A DNA stretch of 64,000 nucleotides from assembly GCA_034411135.1 (NCBI GenBank), contig DAOUMN010000028.1, positions 38,048 to 102,047 of the forward strand, written 5' to 3'. Made by a program: the position numbers and the translations under genes. Positions 17,892-25,872 of this stretch are shown piece after piece. Within the stretch, counting starts at the first letter, position 1, and each line of letters begins with the position of its first letter. The notes below the pieces were generated by a model. The model saw only the letters and a list, made by a program, of their open reading frames with translations, had not been told where the DNA came from and searched no databases. The stretch comes from Bellilinea sp034411135 (lineage in GTDB: Bacteria; Chloroflexota; Anaerolineae; Anaerolineales; Anaerolineaceae).

Positions 17892-17933
17892 TATTATTAT
17901 GATAATAATACTACGATTTGTTTGGGGAGTCAA
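17892..17933 (-). promoter_or_regulatory. sodA promoter with overlapping palindromic operator
   Basis: On the minus strand TTGACT (17933-17928) is followed after exactly 17 bases by TATTAT (17910-17905), a good sigma-70-type promoter about 80 bases upstream of sodA. The -10 box forms the first third of a 19-bp inverted repeat, tattattat-g-ataataata (17892-17910). A bound repressor would cover the -10 and the start point. The AT-rich 9-1-9 form resembles Fur/PerR boxes. Confidence 0.75.
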
Positions 17934-18023
17934 TTGCATGTGTACAAGATTCATGTTGGGTTCGTACAAAGGGGGGATACACACGATCACCCCCGTGTTT
18001 GAAGACATCATCCTGCTGGCAAG

Positions 18024-18053
18024 TAAAAACCGGCGGCACAGCGAGCCGCCGGT
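18024..18053 (-). terminator. Terminator of the PilZ gene
   Basis: Read on the minus strand, ACCGGCGGC (18053-18045) pairs with GCCGCCGGT (18037-18029) around a 7-base loop, and TTTTT follows. It lies 36 bases after the PilZ stop and insulates the sodA promoter. Confidence 0.88.
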
Positions 18054-18088
18054 GGCGATTAGTCAAACAGTGCTTGCCTGAGTGTTGT

Positions 18089-18379
18089 TCAGGTGAGATT
18101 GAGCGCCACGCGCAGGTCGCGCGGGGTGCGTTCAACGCGCACCACCCGCCCGTGCACAACCATCGAATCGCGTCCCTCCAGATGCGGGATGGAGAGCGCG
18201 ATTTCCGCTCCAACCGGCAGGTTCAAATGGCGGTCGGTGGAGAGCAGCATACCTACCGCACTGACGTTAATGGTCTTTCCGCTGGCGCGTACGGGGTCGA
18301 CAATTGTAACCGGACGTTCCCACAGGATGCGATTTGCCCGGCGGGTATTGGAAATATTGGGTGATAATCGGTCTTCCAT
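18089..18379 (-). CDS. PilZ-domain protein
   Basis: A 96-residue single-domain PilZ protein, a likely cyclic-di-GMP receptor. It shows the N-terminal arginine pair (TRRANRI) that grips the nucleotide, NVSAVGM (the [D/N]xSxxG motif) and the strand/turn IPHLEGRDSMVVHGRVVRVE. Residues for binding are mostly present, although the RxxxR spacing is irregular (R-R-A-N-R). No output domain is fused, so it would act through a partner. It is transcribed alone, with its own terminator. Confidence 0.85.
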   Translation of the reverse strand: MEDRLSPNISNTRRANRILWERPVTIVDPVRASGKTINVSAVGMLLSTDRHLNLPVGAEIALSIPHLEGRDSMVVHGRVVRVERTPRDLRVALNLT

Positions 18380-18621
18380 TCTTCATTCTCCAATCAACAA
18401 CGATAAACACAAGGAATACCTGTGATGATGATAGCATAATTGATGGATGGAATCAATCATTGTGAGGAAATTGTATCCTTGGGGTTTGTTTACAACCGCC
18501 TTTACAAATTGCAGGTGAATTGGGTTGATCTTCCCGAAAATGGTTTTGAGGGACAAAAAGAATTCGCTTGGCTTTTCCGCTATAATTAGCCGGACGACGA
18601 TTTGTCCCCAGGCGGCTGCCC

Positions 18622-20058
18622 ATGAAGCGATTGATACGCTGGTACGATTACATCACCATCAATATTTACTGGTTCGCGCTGACCACCCGCTCGCAAACCA
18701 TCTCCCCCTTGATTTTGCCATTGCTGGTGCAGGAATTCGTCGGTGAGCAAGCCAAGGGGGCTGCACTGGGGAATATTCGTTTGTGGGCGTTGATGACTGC
18801 GGTGCTAATCCAGGCATTGATGGGCATGCTCTCCGACCGCAGCACCCATCCGTGGGGCAGACGCAGACCGTTCATCCTCGCCGGTAGCCTTGGTGAAATC
18901 CTGGTATTTGCTTTATTGGGATTCGTCTCCGGGATGGAAGGCAATCAAGGATATACCGCCTTGTTTGCGGTGTACGTGTTTTCCATGTTTTCTTCTAACG
19001 TAGCCCATGCCGCCACCCAGGGATTGATCCCTGATCTGGTGCCGGAAGACAAGCGCGGCAGGTTTTCGGGAGTTAAGGCGTTGCTGGAGCTGCCCGTGCC
19101 GGTTATTTTTGTCTCGTTCGTGATGGGCAGGCTAGTCAGCCAGGGTAATTTGTGGAGTGCGCTGGTTATCTTGATGATCGTCATGGCGATATGTACAGTG
19201 CTCGCCATGCTGGTGCCGGAAGAACGTCTTCAGAAGAGACCCTTCAATCTTGACTGGCAGCCATTTTTACGCCTGGTGGCAATGACGGCTGCTTTCACGC
19301 TGGTCATTTTAGGAATGGGGGCGGCTGTGCGTTCGATCATCCGCCTTGACCTGGGGCTGGGCGCGGCGAAATTGTGGGTGACCACCCTTGTCGGGTTGCT
19401 GGCGATTGGCGTGGCGGTGGCATTGGGAGTCATTGCCAGCCTGCGCATTGGGGTTGGCAAGGATATCCAATATCAGCCGTCCTTCAAGTGGTGGGTCATC
19501 AACCGGTTGGCTTTCCTGGTTGGCTCGACCAATGTTGCTACCTTTCTGGTGTTTTTCCTGCAGGAGCGCTTCCCCGAACTGGCAGGTGAGAAAGCCGCTG
19601 CCCCGGCAGCGACGATTACTATGTTTGTGGGTGTGTTCATCCTGTTGACGGCGCTGCCCAGCGGCTGGCTGGCAGACCGGTTTGGCAAAAAGTTGCTTGT
19701 GGCGGTTGCTGGCCTGTTGGCTGCCAGCGGCGTGGCGGTGATGATGCTGGTGCCTTCACTGACCGCTATATACGTAGCGGGCTGCTTGGTGGGTGGCGGG
19801 GTGGGCTTGTTCTATTCCGCCAATTGGGCGCTGGGAACCGAGATTGTGCCGCGTGAGCAGGCGGGGCGTTTCCTGGGCTTGTCTAACCTGGCAGGTGCGG
19901 GCGCGGGCGCAATTGGTGCGTATATCGCCGGTCCCATCGCCGATGCTGCCGGTTATACGCTGATCATGGGTATTTATGGCATTTTATTTTTGTTTTCGAC
20001 CTTTGTTCTGCCGGGCATTCATGAAAAACGGTCAGCATCCATTGCTCCATCCGTGTAA
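18622..20058 (+). CDS. MFS transporter, GPH/SLC45-like sugar carrier
   Basis: A 478-residue transporter with 12 predicted membrane helices. DRSTHPWGRRRPFILAG between helices 2 and 3 is the marker of the SLC45/sucrose-type and GPH-type subgroup of the major facilitator superfamily, and WLADRFGKKLL marks the second half. Substrate is probably a sugar or glycoside, but that is family inference. A TATAAT at 18581-18586 could be its -10 box. About 240 bases upstream carry no other gene. Confidence 0.82.
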   Translation: MKRLIRWYDYITINIYWFALTTRSQTISPLILPLLVQEFVGEQAKGAALGNIRLWALMTAVLIQALMGMLSDRSTHPWGRRRPFILAGSLGEILVFALLGFVSGMEGNQGYTALFAVYVFSMFSSNVAHAATQGLIPDLVPEDKRGRFSGVKALLELPVPVIFVSFVMGRLVSQGNLWSALVILMIVMAICTVLAMLVPEERLQKRPFNLDWQPFLRLVAMTAAFTLVILGMGAAVRSIIRLDLGLGAAKLWVTTLVGLLAIGVAVALGVIASLRIGVGKDIQYQPSFKWWVINRLAFLVGSTNVATFLVFFLQERFPELAGEKAAAPAATITMFVGVFILLTALPSGWLADRFGKKLLVAVAGLLAASGVAVMMLVPSLTAIYVAGCLVGGGVGLFYSANWALGTEIVPREQAGRFLGLSNLAGAGAGAIGAYIAGPIADAAGYTLIMGIYGILFLFSTFVLPGIHEKRSASIAPSV

Positions 20059-20102
20059 CTTTTTCGCCTCTCATCCGTCAAATTTGAAGGATGCGCCTGC
20101 TT

Positions 20103-20690
20103 ATGGATGACTCTCAGATCCTCACCATGTTGAAATCCGATCAGCACAAATTAGCACTGGGAATGCTGTTCGAAAAATATGCAGATAAAGTGTATCACCT
20201 GGCGTTGGGTTTGTTGCGCGATCCAGACCAGGCGGAGGATGTGGTGCAGGATACTTTTCTGTCTGCTTACCGCAGCCGCGTACAGTTCGAGGGGCGATCC
20301 GCGCTGGGTACATGGTTGTACCGCATCGCCTACAATGCCGCTATGGATCGCCTGCGCGCCCGCGAACACCAACCCATTCCCGAAGAGGACGCGGAGAACG
20401 ATGATGAAACCGCACCGCTGCCGAAGGAATTCGTCGAATGGCGCTGGACGCCGGAAGAATTATTGACTGACCAGGAAACCCGCCAGGCGTTGGAAACCGC
20501 TGTCGCGCGTCTTTCGCCAGCGCTGCGCGCAGTTTTTCTGCTGCGTGACGTTGAGGAGCTGTCCACCGAAGAAACTGCGGCGGTGTTGGCAATCACGCCC
20601 TCAGCGGTTAAGGTGCGCCTACACCGTGCGCGGTTGGAGCTGCGCGAAGTTCTAGCAGAATTTTTTGCGGCTCAAGAAAAGGAGCATTGA
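20103..20690 (+). CDS. ECF-type RNA polymerase sigma factor
   Basis: A 195-residue ECF sigma factor. Region 2 is present as LFEKYADKVYHLALGLLRDPDQAEDVVQDTFLSAYR, and its core-binding and -10-recognition helix as GTWLYRIAYNAAMDRLR. Region 4 follows a charged linker: LSPALRAVFLLRDVEELSTEETAAVL plus VKVRLHRARLELRE, which reads the -35. The stop (TGA) is separated by one base from the ATG of the ZAS anti-sigma, so the two are translationally coupled. An in-frame ATG at 20091 would add four residues; GAAGG lies 12 bases before 20103. Redox-type neighbours point to oxidative or thiol stress as the signal. Confidence 0.9.
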   Translation: MDDSQILTMLKSDQHKLALGMLFEKYADKVYHLALGLLRDPDQAEDVVQDTFLSAYRSRVQFEGRSALGTWLYRIAYNAAMDRLRAREHQPIPEEDAENDDETAPLPKEFVEWRWTPEELLTDQETRQALETAVARLSPALRAVFLLRDVEELSTEETAAVLAITPSAVKVRLHRARLELREVLAEFFAAQEKEH

Positions 20691-20691
20691 A

Positions 20692-20967
20692 ATGAATTGC
20701 GAAGAGTTGATTCGTTATTTGTCCGATTATATCGATAATAATCTGGATGAAGCCTTACGCCAGGATGCCGAAGAACATCTGCGCACTTGCCATAATTGCC
20801 ATGTGGTGCTCGATTCAACCCGCAAAACGATCCTGTTTTACAAGGGCAGCGCCAAGCAACCTATCCCGGCTTCGCGGCGGGAAAGACTGTTCGACCGCCT
20901 GCAGCGTGCTATCGCCGATCGTGAGGATTGTCCTTCCGAGGAAAATGGAATTTCCAAAGCCGTGTAA
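20692..20967 (+). CDS. Zinc-binding (ZAS) anti-sigma factor
   Basis: A 91-residue soluble anti-sigma factor. The zinc-binding anti-sigma motif is complete: C3, H29, C33 and C36 (HLRTCHNC = Hx3Cx2C). There is no transmembrane helix, unlike most ZAS anti-sigmas, so it should sense a cytoplasmic signal as RsrA does. AAAGGAG overlaps the end of the sigma gene and drives the ATG one base after its stop. It is expected to sequester the ECF sigma until zinc or thiol status changes. The signal is inferred. Confidence 0.88.
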   Translation: MNCEELIRYLSDYIDNNLDEALRQDAEEHLRTCHNCHVVLDSTRKTILFYKGSAKQPIPASRRERLFDRLQRAIADREDCPSEENGISKAV

Positions 20968-21034
20968 CCTTTTGAGAGGTTGTTCGTCCAATGGATAGAA
21001 AACCAATTCAAAAGTTCTGATGGAGGAAAATACC

Positions 21035-21235
21035 ATGTCATTCGTCAATGAGTCCAATGTTGATCGTATCATCCGGGTTGCGGCGGGTGTATTGTTGCTG
21101 GCACTGGGTTGGGGCGGAATCGTAACCGGGACGGTAGGCACCATTTTCAAATTCCTCGGTTTTGTGCCCTTGCTGACCGGTCTTGTTGGCTGGTGCCCGG
21201 CGTACGCGCTGTTCAAGTTTCGCACCAATTCATAA
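21035..21235 (+). CDS. DUF2892 (YgaP-type) membrane protein
   Basis: A 66-residue protein of the DUF2892 family with two short hydrophobic helices (IIRVAAGVLLLALGWGG, FLGFVPLLTGLVGWCPAYALF). GWCPAY includes a cysteine placed as in the membrane part of E. coli YgaP, a rhodanese. GGAGG before the ATG at 21035 sets the start. It is followed by a thioredoxin fused to a similar domain and, on the other strand, a rhodanese, so a role in sulfur/thiol handling is likely. Confidence 0.85.
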   Translation: MSFVNESNVDRIIRVAAGVLLLALGWGGIVTGTVGTIFKFLGFVPLLTGLVGWCPAYALFKFRTNS

Positions 21236-21267
21236 GTACTTAAATCTGCTGACGGACGCGAACTATC

Positions 21268-21298
21268 GCCTCCCGTTGGCTACGAGCCAACGGGAGGC
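21268..21298. repeat. Perfect 13-bp hairpin between DUF2892 and thioredoxin genes
   Basis: GCCTCCCGTTGGC and GCCAACGGGAGGC pair perfectly around a 5-base loop. No T-run follows on either strand, so a classical terminator is not certain. It may protect or attenuate the message. Confidence 0.7.
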
Positions 21299-21348
21299 TC
21301 GTATGTAAAAACTTTACCAGGCAGACTGTTGGTGAAAGGAAAATTGAC

Positions 21349-21864
21349 TTGAATCCCAACCTGTTCGAAAAAAAGATCACCGCCGCCCGCCTGCCGCTGG
21401 TGGTTGAATTCTGGGCACCGTGGTGTGGGCCCTGTAAAATGATGAATCCAATCCTAAAATCGGCGGCAGAAAAGTACAGCGGCAAGGTTGAGTTGATGAA
21501 GATCAATGCCGATGAAGCGCCCGATCTTTTGCGCCAGTTGAAGGTGTACAGCATCCCGACCTTGCTGGTTTATCAGGACGGAAAAGTAGTATACCGCCGC
21601 AGTGGGGCGCAGCCAGCAGCAGCCATTGATGAGTTGTTTTCCAGCCTGGCCAGCGGCGCAGCCATTCGCACGGGACCTGCTCCATTTGACCGTCTCTTGC
21701 GTACCACCGCCGGACTGGTGACCGCCGGCATCGGTGTTGCCAGTGATCTCAACCTATGGCTGATGGGACTGGGCGGATTATTGTTGTTTAGTGGGGTGTA
21801 TGATCGCTGCCCAATCTACCGCGCCGTGTCCAGCCGGGTTAAGGCACTGATGCAAAAAAACTGA
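21349..21864 (+). CDS. Thioredoxin-DUF2892 fusion protein
   Basis: A 171-residue protein: thioredoxin domain at 1-105, with the active site WCGPC (25-29) and the cis-proline of SIPTLLVY. A DUF2892-like membrane domain fills the C terminus (RLLRTTAGLVTAG..., LWLMGLGGLLLFSG, YDRCPIYRA). The DRCPIY Cys resembles the WCPAY Cys of the stand-alone DUF2892 gene just upstream. The result is a thioredoxin tethered to the membrane with a potential membrane thiol partner. The start is a TTG at 21349, since no ATG or GTG lies in frame upstream, with AAAGGA before it. Confidence 0.85.
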   Translation: MNPNLFEKKITAARLPLVVEFWAPWCGPCKMMNPILKSAAEKYSGKVELMKINADEAPDLLRQLKVYSIPTLLVYQDGKVVYRRSGAQPAAAIDELFSSLASGAAIRTGPAPFDRLLRTTAGLVTAGIGVASDLNLWLMGLGGLLLFSGVYDRCPIYRAVSSRVKALMQKN

Positions 21865-21883
21865 ACCTCTGCGGATTGATTAA

Positions 21884-21926
21884 GCCGCCCATCGAGGTGA
21901 AAATTTCGATAGGCGGCGTTTTTTAT
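21884..21926 (+). terminator. Terminator after the thioredoxin fusion
   Basis: GCCGCCcATCGA pairs with TCGATaGGCGGC around a loop of about 13 bases, followed by GTTTTTT. It closes the plus-strand redox genes 20 bases past the stop. Confidence 0.88.
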
Positions 21927-21977
21927 GTATGTAGTTGACTTGTTTTACCCTGAGGTGATATCAAAGCCGTGGCAGGC

Positions 21978-22421
21978 TCATGGTCCGGAAACGGTTGGGT
22001 GACCTGCGCTGCGCCAGGCGATGATCCCGCCGCTCACGCTGGTCACACTCTCATAGCCCGCCTGGCGCAGAATATCGCGTCCGGTCTGGCTGCGGTTGCC
22101 GGAACGACAGATAACGACAATGTTGCGGTCTTTGGGGACTTCGGAGATGCGCGCGGATAGCTGGTCAAGCGGAATGAGTGTTGCACCGGGGACATGCAGC
22201 TCATTCCATTCCTCGAGTTGGCGCACATCCAGCACAAAAGCACCCTGTTCGCGCAGTTCGGCAGCGCGGGTAACGTTAATCTCGGCGGGCAAGGCGGCTG
22301 CCTGTCCTGCCGGGTTGAAGAGGATCGCAATTGCCGCTCCAATAACCAGGATGAGCAACAATGCCCCTATCCATAGCGGGAATCGGGGCGATTTTGCCTG
22401 ATGAGTTTGTTTTTTGGTCAT
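21978..22421 (-). CDS. Membrane-anchored rhodanese-domain protein
   Basis: A 147-residue protein with one N-terminal transmembrane helix (residues 15-35) and a single extracytoplasmic rhodanese domain. The active-site loop CRSGNR carries the catalytic C105; LDVR..EW and G.I.IPLDQL are also typical. It should transfer sulfane sulfur or act as a persulfide carrier. Together with the two DUF2892 proteins opposite, it reproduces in separate genes the rhodanese-plus-DUF2892 pairing found fused in YgaP. Confidence 0.9.
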   Translation of the reverse strand: MTKKQTHQAKSPRFPLWIGALLLILVIGAAIAILFNPAGQAAALPAEINVTRAAELREQGAFVLDVRQLEEWNELHVPGATLIPLDQLSARISEVPKDRNIVVICRSGNRSQTGRDILRQAGYESVTSVSGGIIAWRSAGHPTVSGP

Positions 22422-22544
22422 TTTGTGTCTCTCGTGTGTTTTAAGATCACTGCTTTGATTATTATTATGGATTCAATTTAAGATGAAAGGTTGCAGCGAG
22501 TCGGGTACAATTAGAAAAAACGGCAGACTAACCGGGGATTTGCG

Positions 22545-23936
22545 ATGTTCATCAGCAAGGACAGTTTTCGAACCTATACGCTGGATCGCCACCCGCAGGG
22601 TGAGCAGATCAAACGGATTCTGTTCGCCGCGCTTCGGGCGGTCGATCCGGCAACTGCTGTAGCACGTTTTCTGGAACGCGAAGGCGACCTGTTATTCGCG
22701 GGTGGGCGCAGCTACGATCTCAGCCGCTTTCGGCGGGTGTTTTTGATTGGGGCGGGCAAAGCGGCTGCGCCAATGGCGCGGGCTGCTGCCCGAATCATCG
22801 GTGACCGTCTATCTGGCGGAATGATCATCACCAAGCAGGGTTTCCTGCGAGAAACGGCAGTCAGCGGCTCGATTCCCGAACGCATTCAGGTTGCTGAGGC
22901 TGCGCATCCCATCCCGGATGAACGCGGTGTTATCGCCACCCGGCGAATCATCAGCCTGCTGCGCAGCGCCGGGCAGCATGATCTGGTGATCGCATTGATC
23001 TCGGGCGGCGGCTCTGCCCTGCTGACCGCTCCAGCGGAAGGCATCCATCTGGCGGATATACAGATCCTGACCAACCTGTTACTTTCCTGTGGTGCATCCA
23101 TTGACGAGATCAATACCTTGCGCAAACACCTCGACGAAGTCAAAGGCGGTGGTTTGGCTCGCGCTGCTGGTGGGGCGCATCTGCTGGCACTGGTGCTGTC
23201 CGACGTGGTGGGTGATCCGTTGGATGTGATTGCTTCGGGTCCTACAGTGGCGGATCCGACCTGTTTCGAGGATGCGTATGCCATCCTGGCGCGCTATGAT
23301 TTACTCGACCGCGCTCCCGCGTCGATTCTCGATCGCATTCAGCAGGGTATGCAAGGTCAAATTGCCGATACGCCCAAGCCGGGTGATGCACTGTTCGAGC
23401 GGGTGCATAACCTCATCGTCGCCAGCAACCGCCATGCTGTCCAGGCTGCACTGCAAGAAGCCGAAGATTGTGGTTTTACCGCCTACCTTTTGAGCACTTA
23501 TTTGCAGGGCGAAGCCCGGCAAATGGGGGGCTTCCTTGGTGCCATTGCTCGTCAGATACACGCCAGCGGGCAGCCTTTCAAGCCGCCAGCCTGCATTGGT
23601 ATGGGTGGAGAAACGACCGTCACCCTGCACGGCGATGGGCTTGGCGGGCGCAATCTGGAAACAGCGCTGGGTGCCGTGCGTGCTTTTGATGGTTTGGATA
23701 ACCTGATGCTGGTTACGTTAGCCTCGGATGGCGACGATGGCCCGACCGATGCCGCCGGGACGGTGGTCAGCGGGGATACGCTGAAACGTGCCCAGGCGCA
23801 GCAGCTCAAACCGGAAGATTTCCTGGCGCGCAACGATTCCTACAACTTTTTCGGTCCGCTGGGTGATCTGATTCGTACCGGACCAACCCAGACAAATGTC
23901 AATGACCTGGCATTCCTGTTTGCATTTAGCGGATGA
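22545..23936 (+). CDS. gck: Glycerate 2-kinase (MOFRL family)
   Basis: A 463-residue class-II glycerate kinase, phosphorylating D-glycerate to 2-phosphoglycerate. The N-terminal DUF4147 domain shows LIGAGKAAAPMA, the HPIPDERGV block and ISGGGSALL. The C-terminal MOFRL domain shows GMGGETTVTLHGDGLGGRNLE, ASDGDDGPTDAAG and FGPLGDLIRTGPTQTNVND. Length and order match the family. It stands alone, diverging from the rhodanese gene, with GGGGAT shortly before the ATG. Confidence 0.94.
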   Translation: MFISKDSFRTYTLDRHPQGEQIKRILFAALRAVDPATAVARFLEREGDLLFAGGRSYDLSRFRRVFLIGAGKAAAPMARAAARIIGDRLSGGMIITKQGFLRETAVSGSIPERIQVAEAAHPIPDERGVIATRRIISLLRSAGQHDLVIALISGGGSALLTAPAEGIHLADIQILTNLLLSCGASIDEINTLRKHLDEVKGGGLARAAGGAHLLALVLSDVVGDPLDVIASGPTVADPTCFEDAYAILARYDLLDRAPASILDRIQQGMQGQIADTPKPGDALFERVHNLIVASNRHAVQAALQEAEDCGFTAYLLSTYLQGEARQMGGFLGAIARQIHASGQPFKPPACIGMGGETTVTLHGDGLGGRNLETALGAVRAFDGLDNLMLVTLASDGDDGPTDAAGTVVSGDTLKRAQAQQLKPEDFLARNDSYNFFGPLGDLIRTGPTQTNVNDLAFLFAFSG

Positions 23937-23944
23937 AGGAACAA

Positions 23945-24616
23945 TCATTCTTGAGCCGGGTTTACCGTTCTGCGCGGGTTGATCTTGATCACGCGCCGAT
24001 TGCGGCGTAAGCCGGACAATGCCTTGCGCACGGGTGGAATTCGGGCAATCAGCAGCATTGCGAGGAGAATGCCAGCGGCGAGTGGCTTCCAGATATCGCC
24101 TTGCAGGCGGAAAACATCTCCCTTGACCACCCACGCCAGGTGCAGCACTGCCATGCCAGCCGCCAGGTAAACCAAGCGGTGCAGTTGTTTCCAGGCTTTG
24201 CCCATTTTCTTCTGCCACCAGCGGTGAGAGGTAAGCGCCAGCGGGGTGAGCAATGCCAGCGCCAGCAAGCCAATGATTAGGTAAGGTTTTTCGGCGATCG
24301 ATGCGAAAACCTGTCCAAAATCGAAACTGTAATCCCAGCCGGTGTAGGTTAACATGTGCAAGGTGGCGTAGAAGAAGGCGTACAAGCCGAGCGGGCGGCG
24401 TAATGGGAGCAGACGCGGCAGGTTGAAGATGGTGTGCAGGGGAGTCATTGCAAGTGAAACAATTAGAATGACCAGGGCAATATCACCGGAACGTTGGGTG
24501 GCAGCCTGAATCGGGTTGACAGTCAGCTTGTTGGTCAGATAGGCAACGACCAATGCCGCCAGAGGTAGCCAGCACAGTATGTGAGTGAAAATTTGCAGGC
24601 GTGTCCAGGATTTCAT
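23945..24616 (-). CDS. msrQ: MsrQ-like heme-binding membrane subunit
   Basis: A 223-residue membrane protein of the ferric-reductase-like/MsrQ family with about six helices. Histidines suited to heme ligation lie in TPLHTIF, ATLHMLTY, KQLHRLVY and VLHLAWV. MsrQ passes electrons from the quinone pool to MsrP for repair of oxidised methionine in exported proteins. The ATG at 24616 lies 7 bases after the msrP stop, fitting the usual msrPQ operon. An upstream ATG at 24667 would overlap msrP and is less likely. Confidence 0.9.
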   Translation of the reverse strand: MKSWTRLQIFTHILCWLPLAALVVAYLTNKLTVNPIQAATQRSGDIALVILIVSLAMTPLHTIFNLPRLLPLRRPLGLYAFFYATLHMLTYTGWDYSFDFGQVFASIAEKPYLIIGLLALALLTPLALTSHRWWQKKMGKAWKQLHRLVYLAAGMAVLHLAWVVKGDVFRLQGDIWKPLAAGILLAMLLIARIPPVRKALSGLRRNRRVIKINPRRTVNPAQE

Positions 24617-24623
24617 GCCAGGC

Positions 24624-25577
24624 TCAATAATTCTTGCGTAAATCCATGGCAGCGTACAACTGCCCAACCTGCTCAGTATATCCGTTGAACATCAGCGTCT
24701 CACGGCGACGATCGGTGCCGATGCGCCGTTCGGTTGCCTGCGACCAACGTGGGTGAGATACCTCCGGATTGACATTGGCATAAAAACCATATTCCTGCGG
24801 GGCAATCTTGTTCCAAAAGGTAGCTGGCATTCGCTCGGTCAGCTCGATTTTGACGATTCCCTTGGCGCTCTTGAAGCCGTATTTCCATGGCACTGCCAGT
24901 CGAAATGGAGCACCATTCTGCGGGGGAAGTTCTCTGCCATATAAACCGGTCACCATCAAGGTCAGATCGTGATATGCCTCGTCCAGGCGCAAGCCTTCGC
25001 TATAGGGCCAGGGGTAGAACGGGCTGCGTGCGCCGGGCATGTTGCTGGTATCGAGCACGGTGGTAAACGCGACGTAGGCAGCGCTGGTCATCGGTTCGAC
25101 CTCCTCTAACAGCCGGGCAAGCGGAAAACCTAACCAGGGAATGACCATAGACCAGCCCTCCACGCAGCGCAGGCGGTAGATGCGTTCTTCCTGTGGAAAC
25201 TTGCGCAGGTCGTCCATATCGTATGTGCGCGGCTTGTTGACTAATCCGGTTACCTCTACTTGCCAGGGCGAGGTGGGAAAATTTTTTGCCAGCGAAGCCA
25301 CCCCACTTTTATCCATGGTGAATTCATAGTAATTGTTGTAATTGGTTATTTCCGTGTAGGTATTGGCGGGATCGCCCAGTTCGTCTTTAGGAGAGTTTGC
25401 TATCTCAGGCAGCGGGGTATCCGCTTCTTCCTCGCCTGATACCGGAAGTCCGCAGGCAGCCAGGAACGAGCCGGCTACAGCAACGGCTCCAAGTTTAAGG
25501 AAATTTCGCCGGCTGATGTAAATTTCTTGTGGTGTAATTTCCGAGGAAGGGATCGACGGAATTGAATTCTTTTTCAT
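24624..25577 (-). CDS. msrP: MsrP protein-methionine-sulfoxide reductase, Tat-exported
   Basis: A 317-residue molybdenum-cofactor enzyme of the sulfite-oxidase fold. A twin-arginine signal SRRNFLKLG (R23, R24) leads into LAAC (C42), a lipobox. So unlike the soluble periplasmic enzyme of E. coli it is probably exported folded and then lipid-anchored. C138 in YRLRCVEGWSM is the molybdenum ligand, and PWKYGFKSAKGIVKIEL is a further cofactor-site block. It reduces methionine sulfoxide in exported proteins with electrons from MsrQ, which follows directly. No promoter could be assigned with confidence. Confidence 0.92.
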   Translation of the reverse strand: MKKNSIPSIPSSEITPQEIYISRRNFLKLGAVAVAGSFLAACGLPVSGEEEADTPLPEIANSPKDELGDPANTYTEITNYNNYYEFTMDKSGVASLAKNFPTSPWQVEVTGLVNKPRTYDMDDLRKFPQEERIYRLRCVEGWSMVIPWLGFPLARLLEEVEPMTSAAYVAFTTVLDTSNMPGARSPFYPWPYSEGLRLDEAYHDLTLMVTGLYGRELPPQNGAPFRLAVPWKYGFKSAKGIVKIELTERMPATFWNKIAPQEYGFYANVNPEVSHPRWSQATERRIGTDRRRETLMFNGYTEQVGQLYAAMDLRKNY

Positions 25578-25872
25578 AACGTTAAAATCCTGATTATTGG
25601 ATCGGTTATATCTAATTAACCTTACCAGACCTGGCGAAATTTTTCAAATCGACATCCAAGGATTGGCTGAAAATGGGAGAAGTAACACTGTTTAGGGCTT
25701 CCTGCTTGACTTTTAAGAAATAAACCAGAAAACCGTTTCAAATCGATTTGAGTTTTGGTTGAAAATTGCAAAGAAAGTAATACCATAAAGCGGTTTTTTA
25801 CGCTACCTGCACAAAAAACCGTGCTGCATTGCGCGCAGCACGGGATACAAGTCCGGGCATCCGGCGTTTGGG
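25578..25872. other. Intergenic region upstream of msrP
   Basis: About 295 bases. It contains a perfect 14-bp palindrome TCAAATCGATTTGA (25738-25751), and near its far end the terminator of the next minus-strand gene. No gene was supported: the 198-codon frame reaching from 26218 into this stretch is a shadow. The palindrome could be an operator for msrPQ, 160 bases upstream of its start. Confidence 0.5.
25813..25843 (-). terminator. Terminator of the DUF5668-like membrane gene
   Basis: On the minus strand CCGTGCTGC (25843-25835) pairs with GCAGCACGG (25827-25819) around a 7-base loop and runs into TTTTTT. It lies about 30 bases after the stop of the gene at 25873. Confidence 0.88.
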
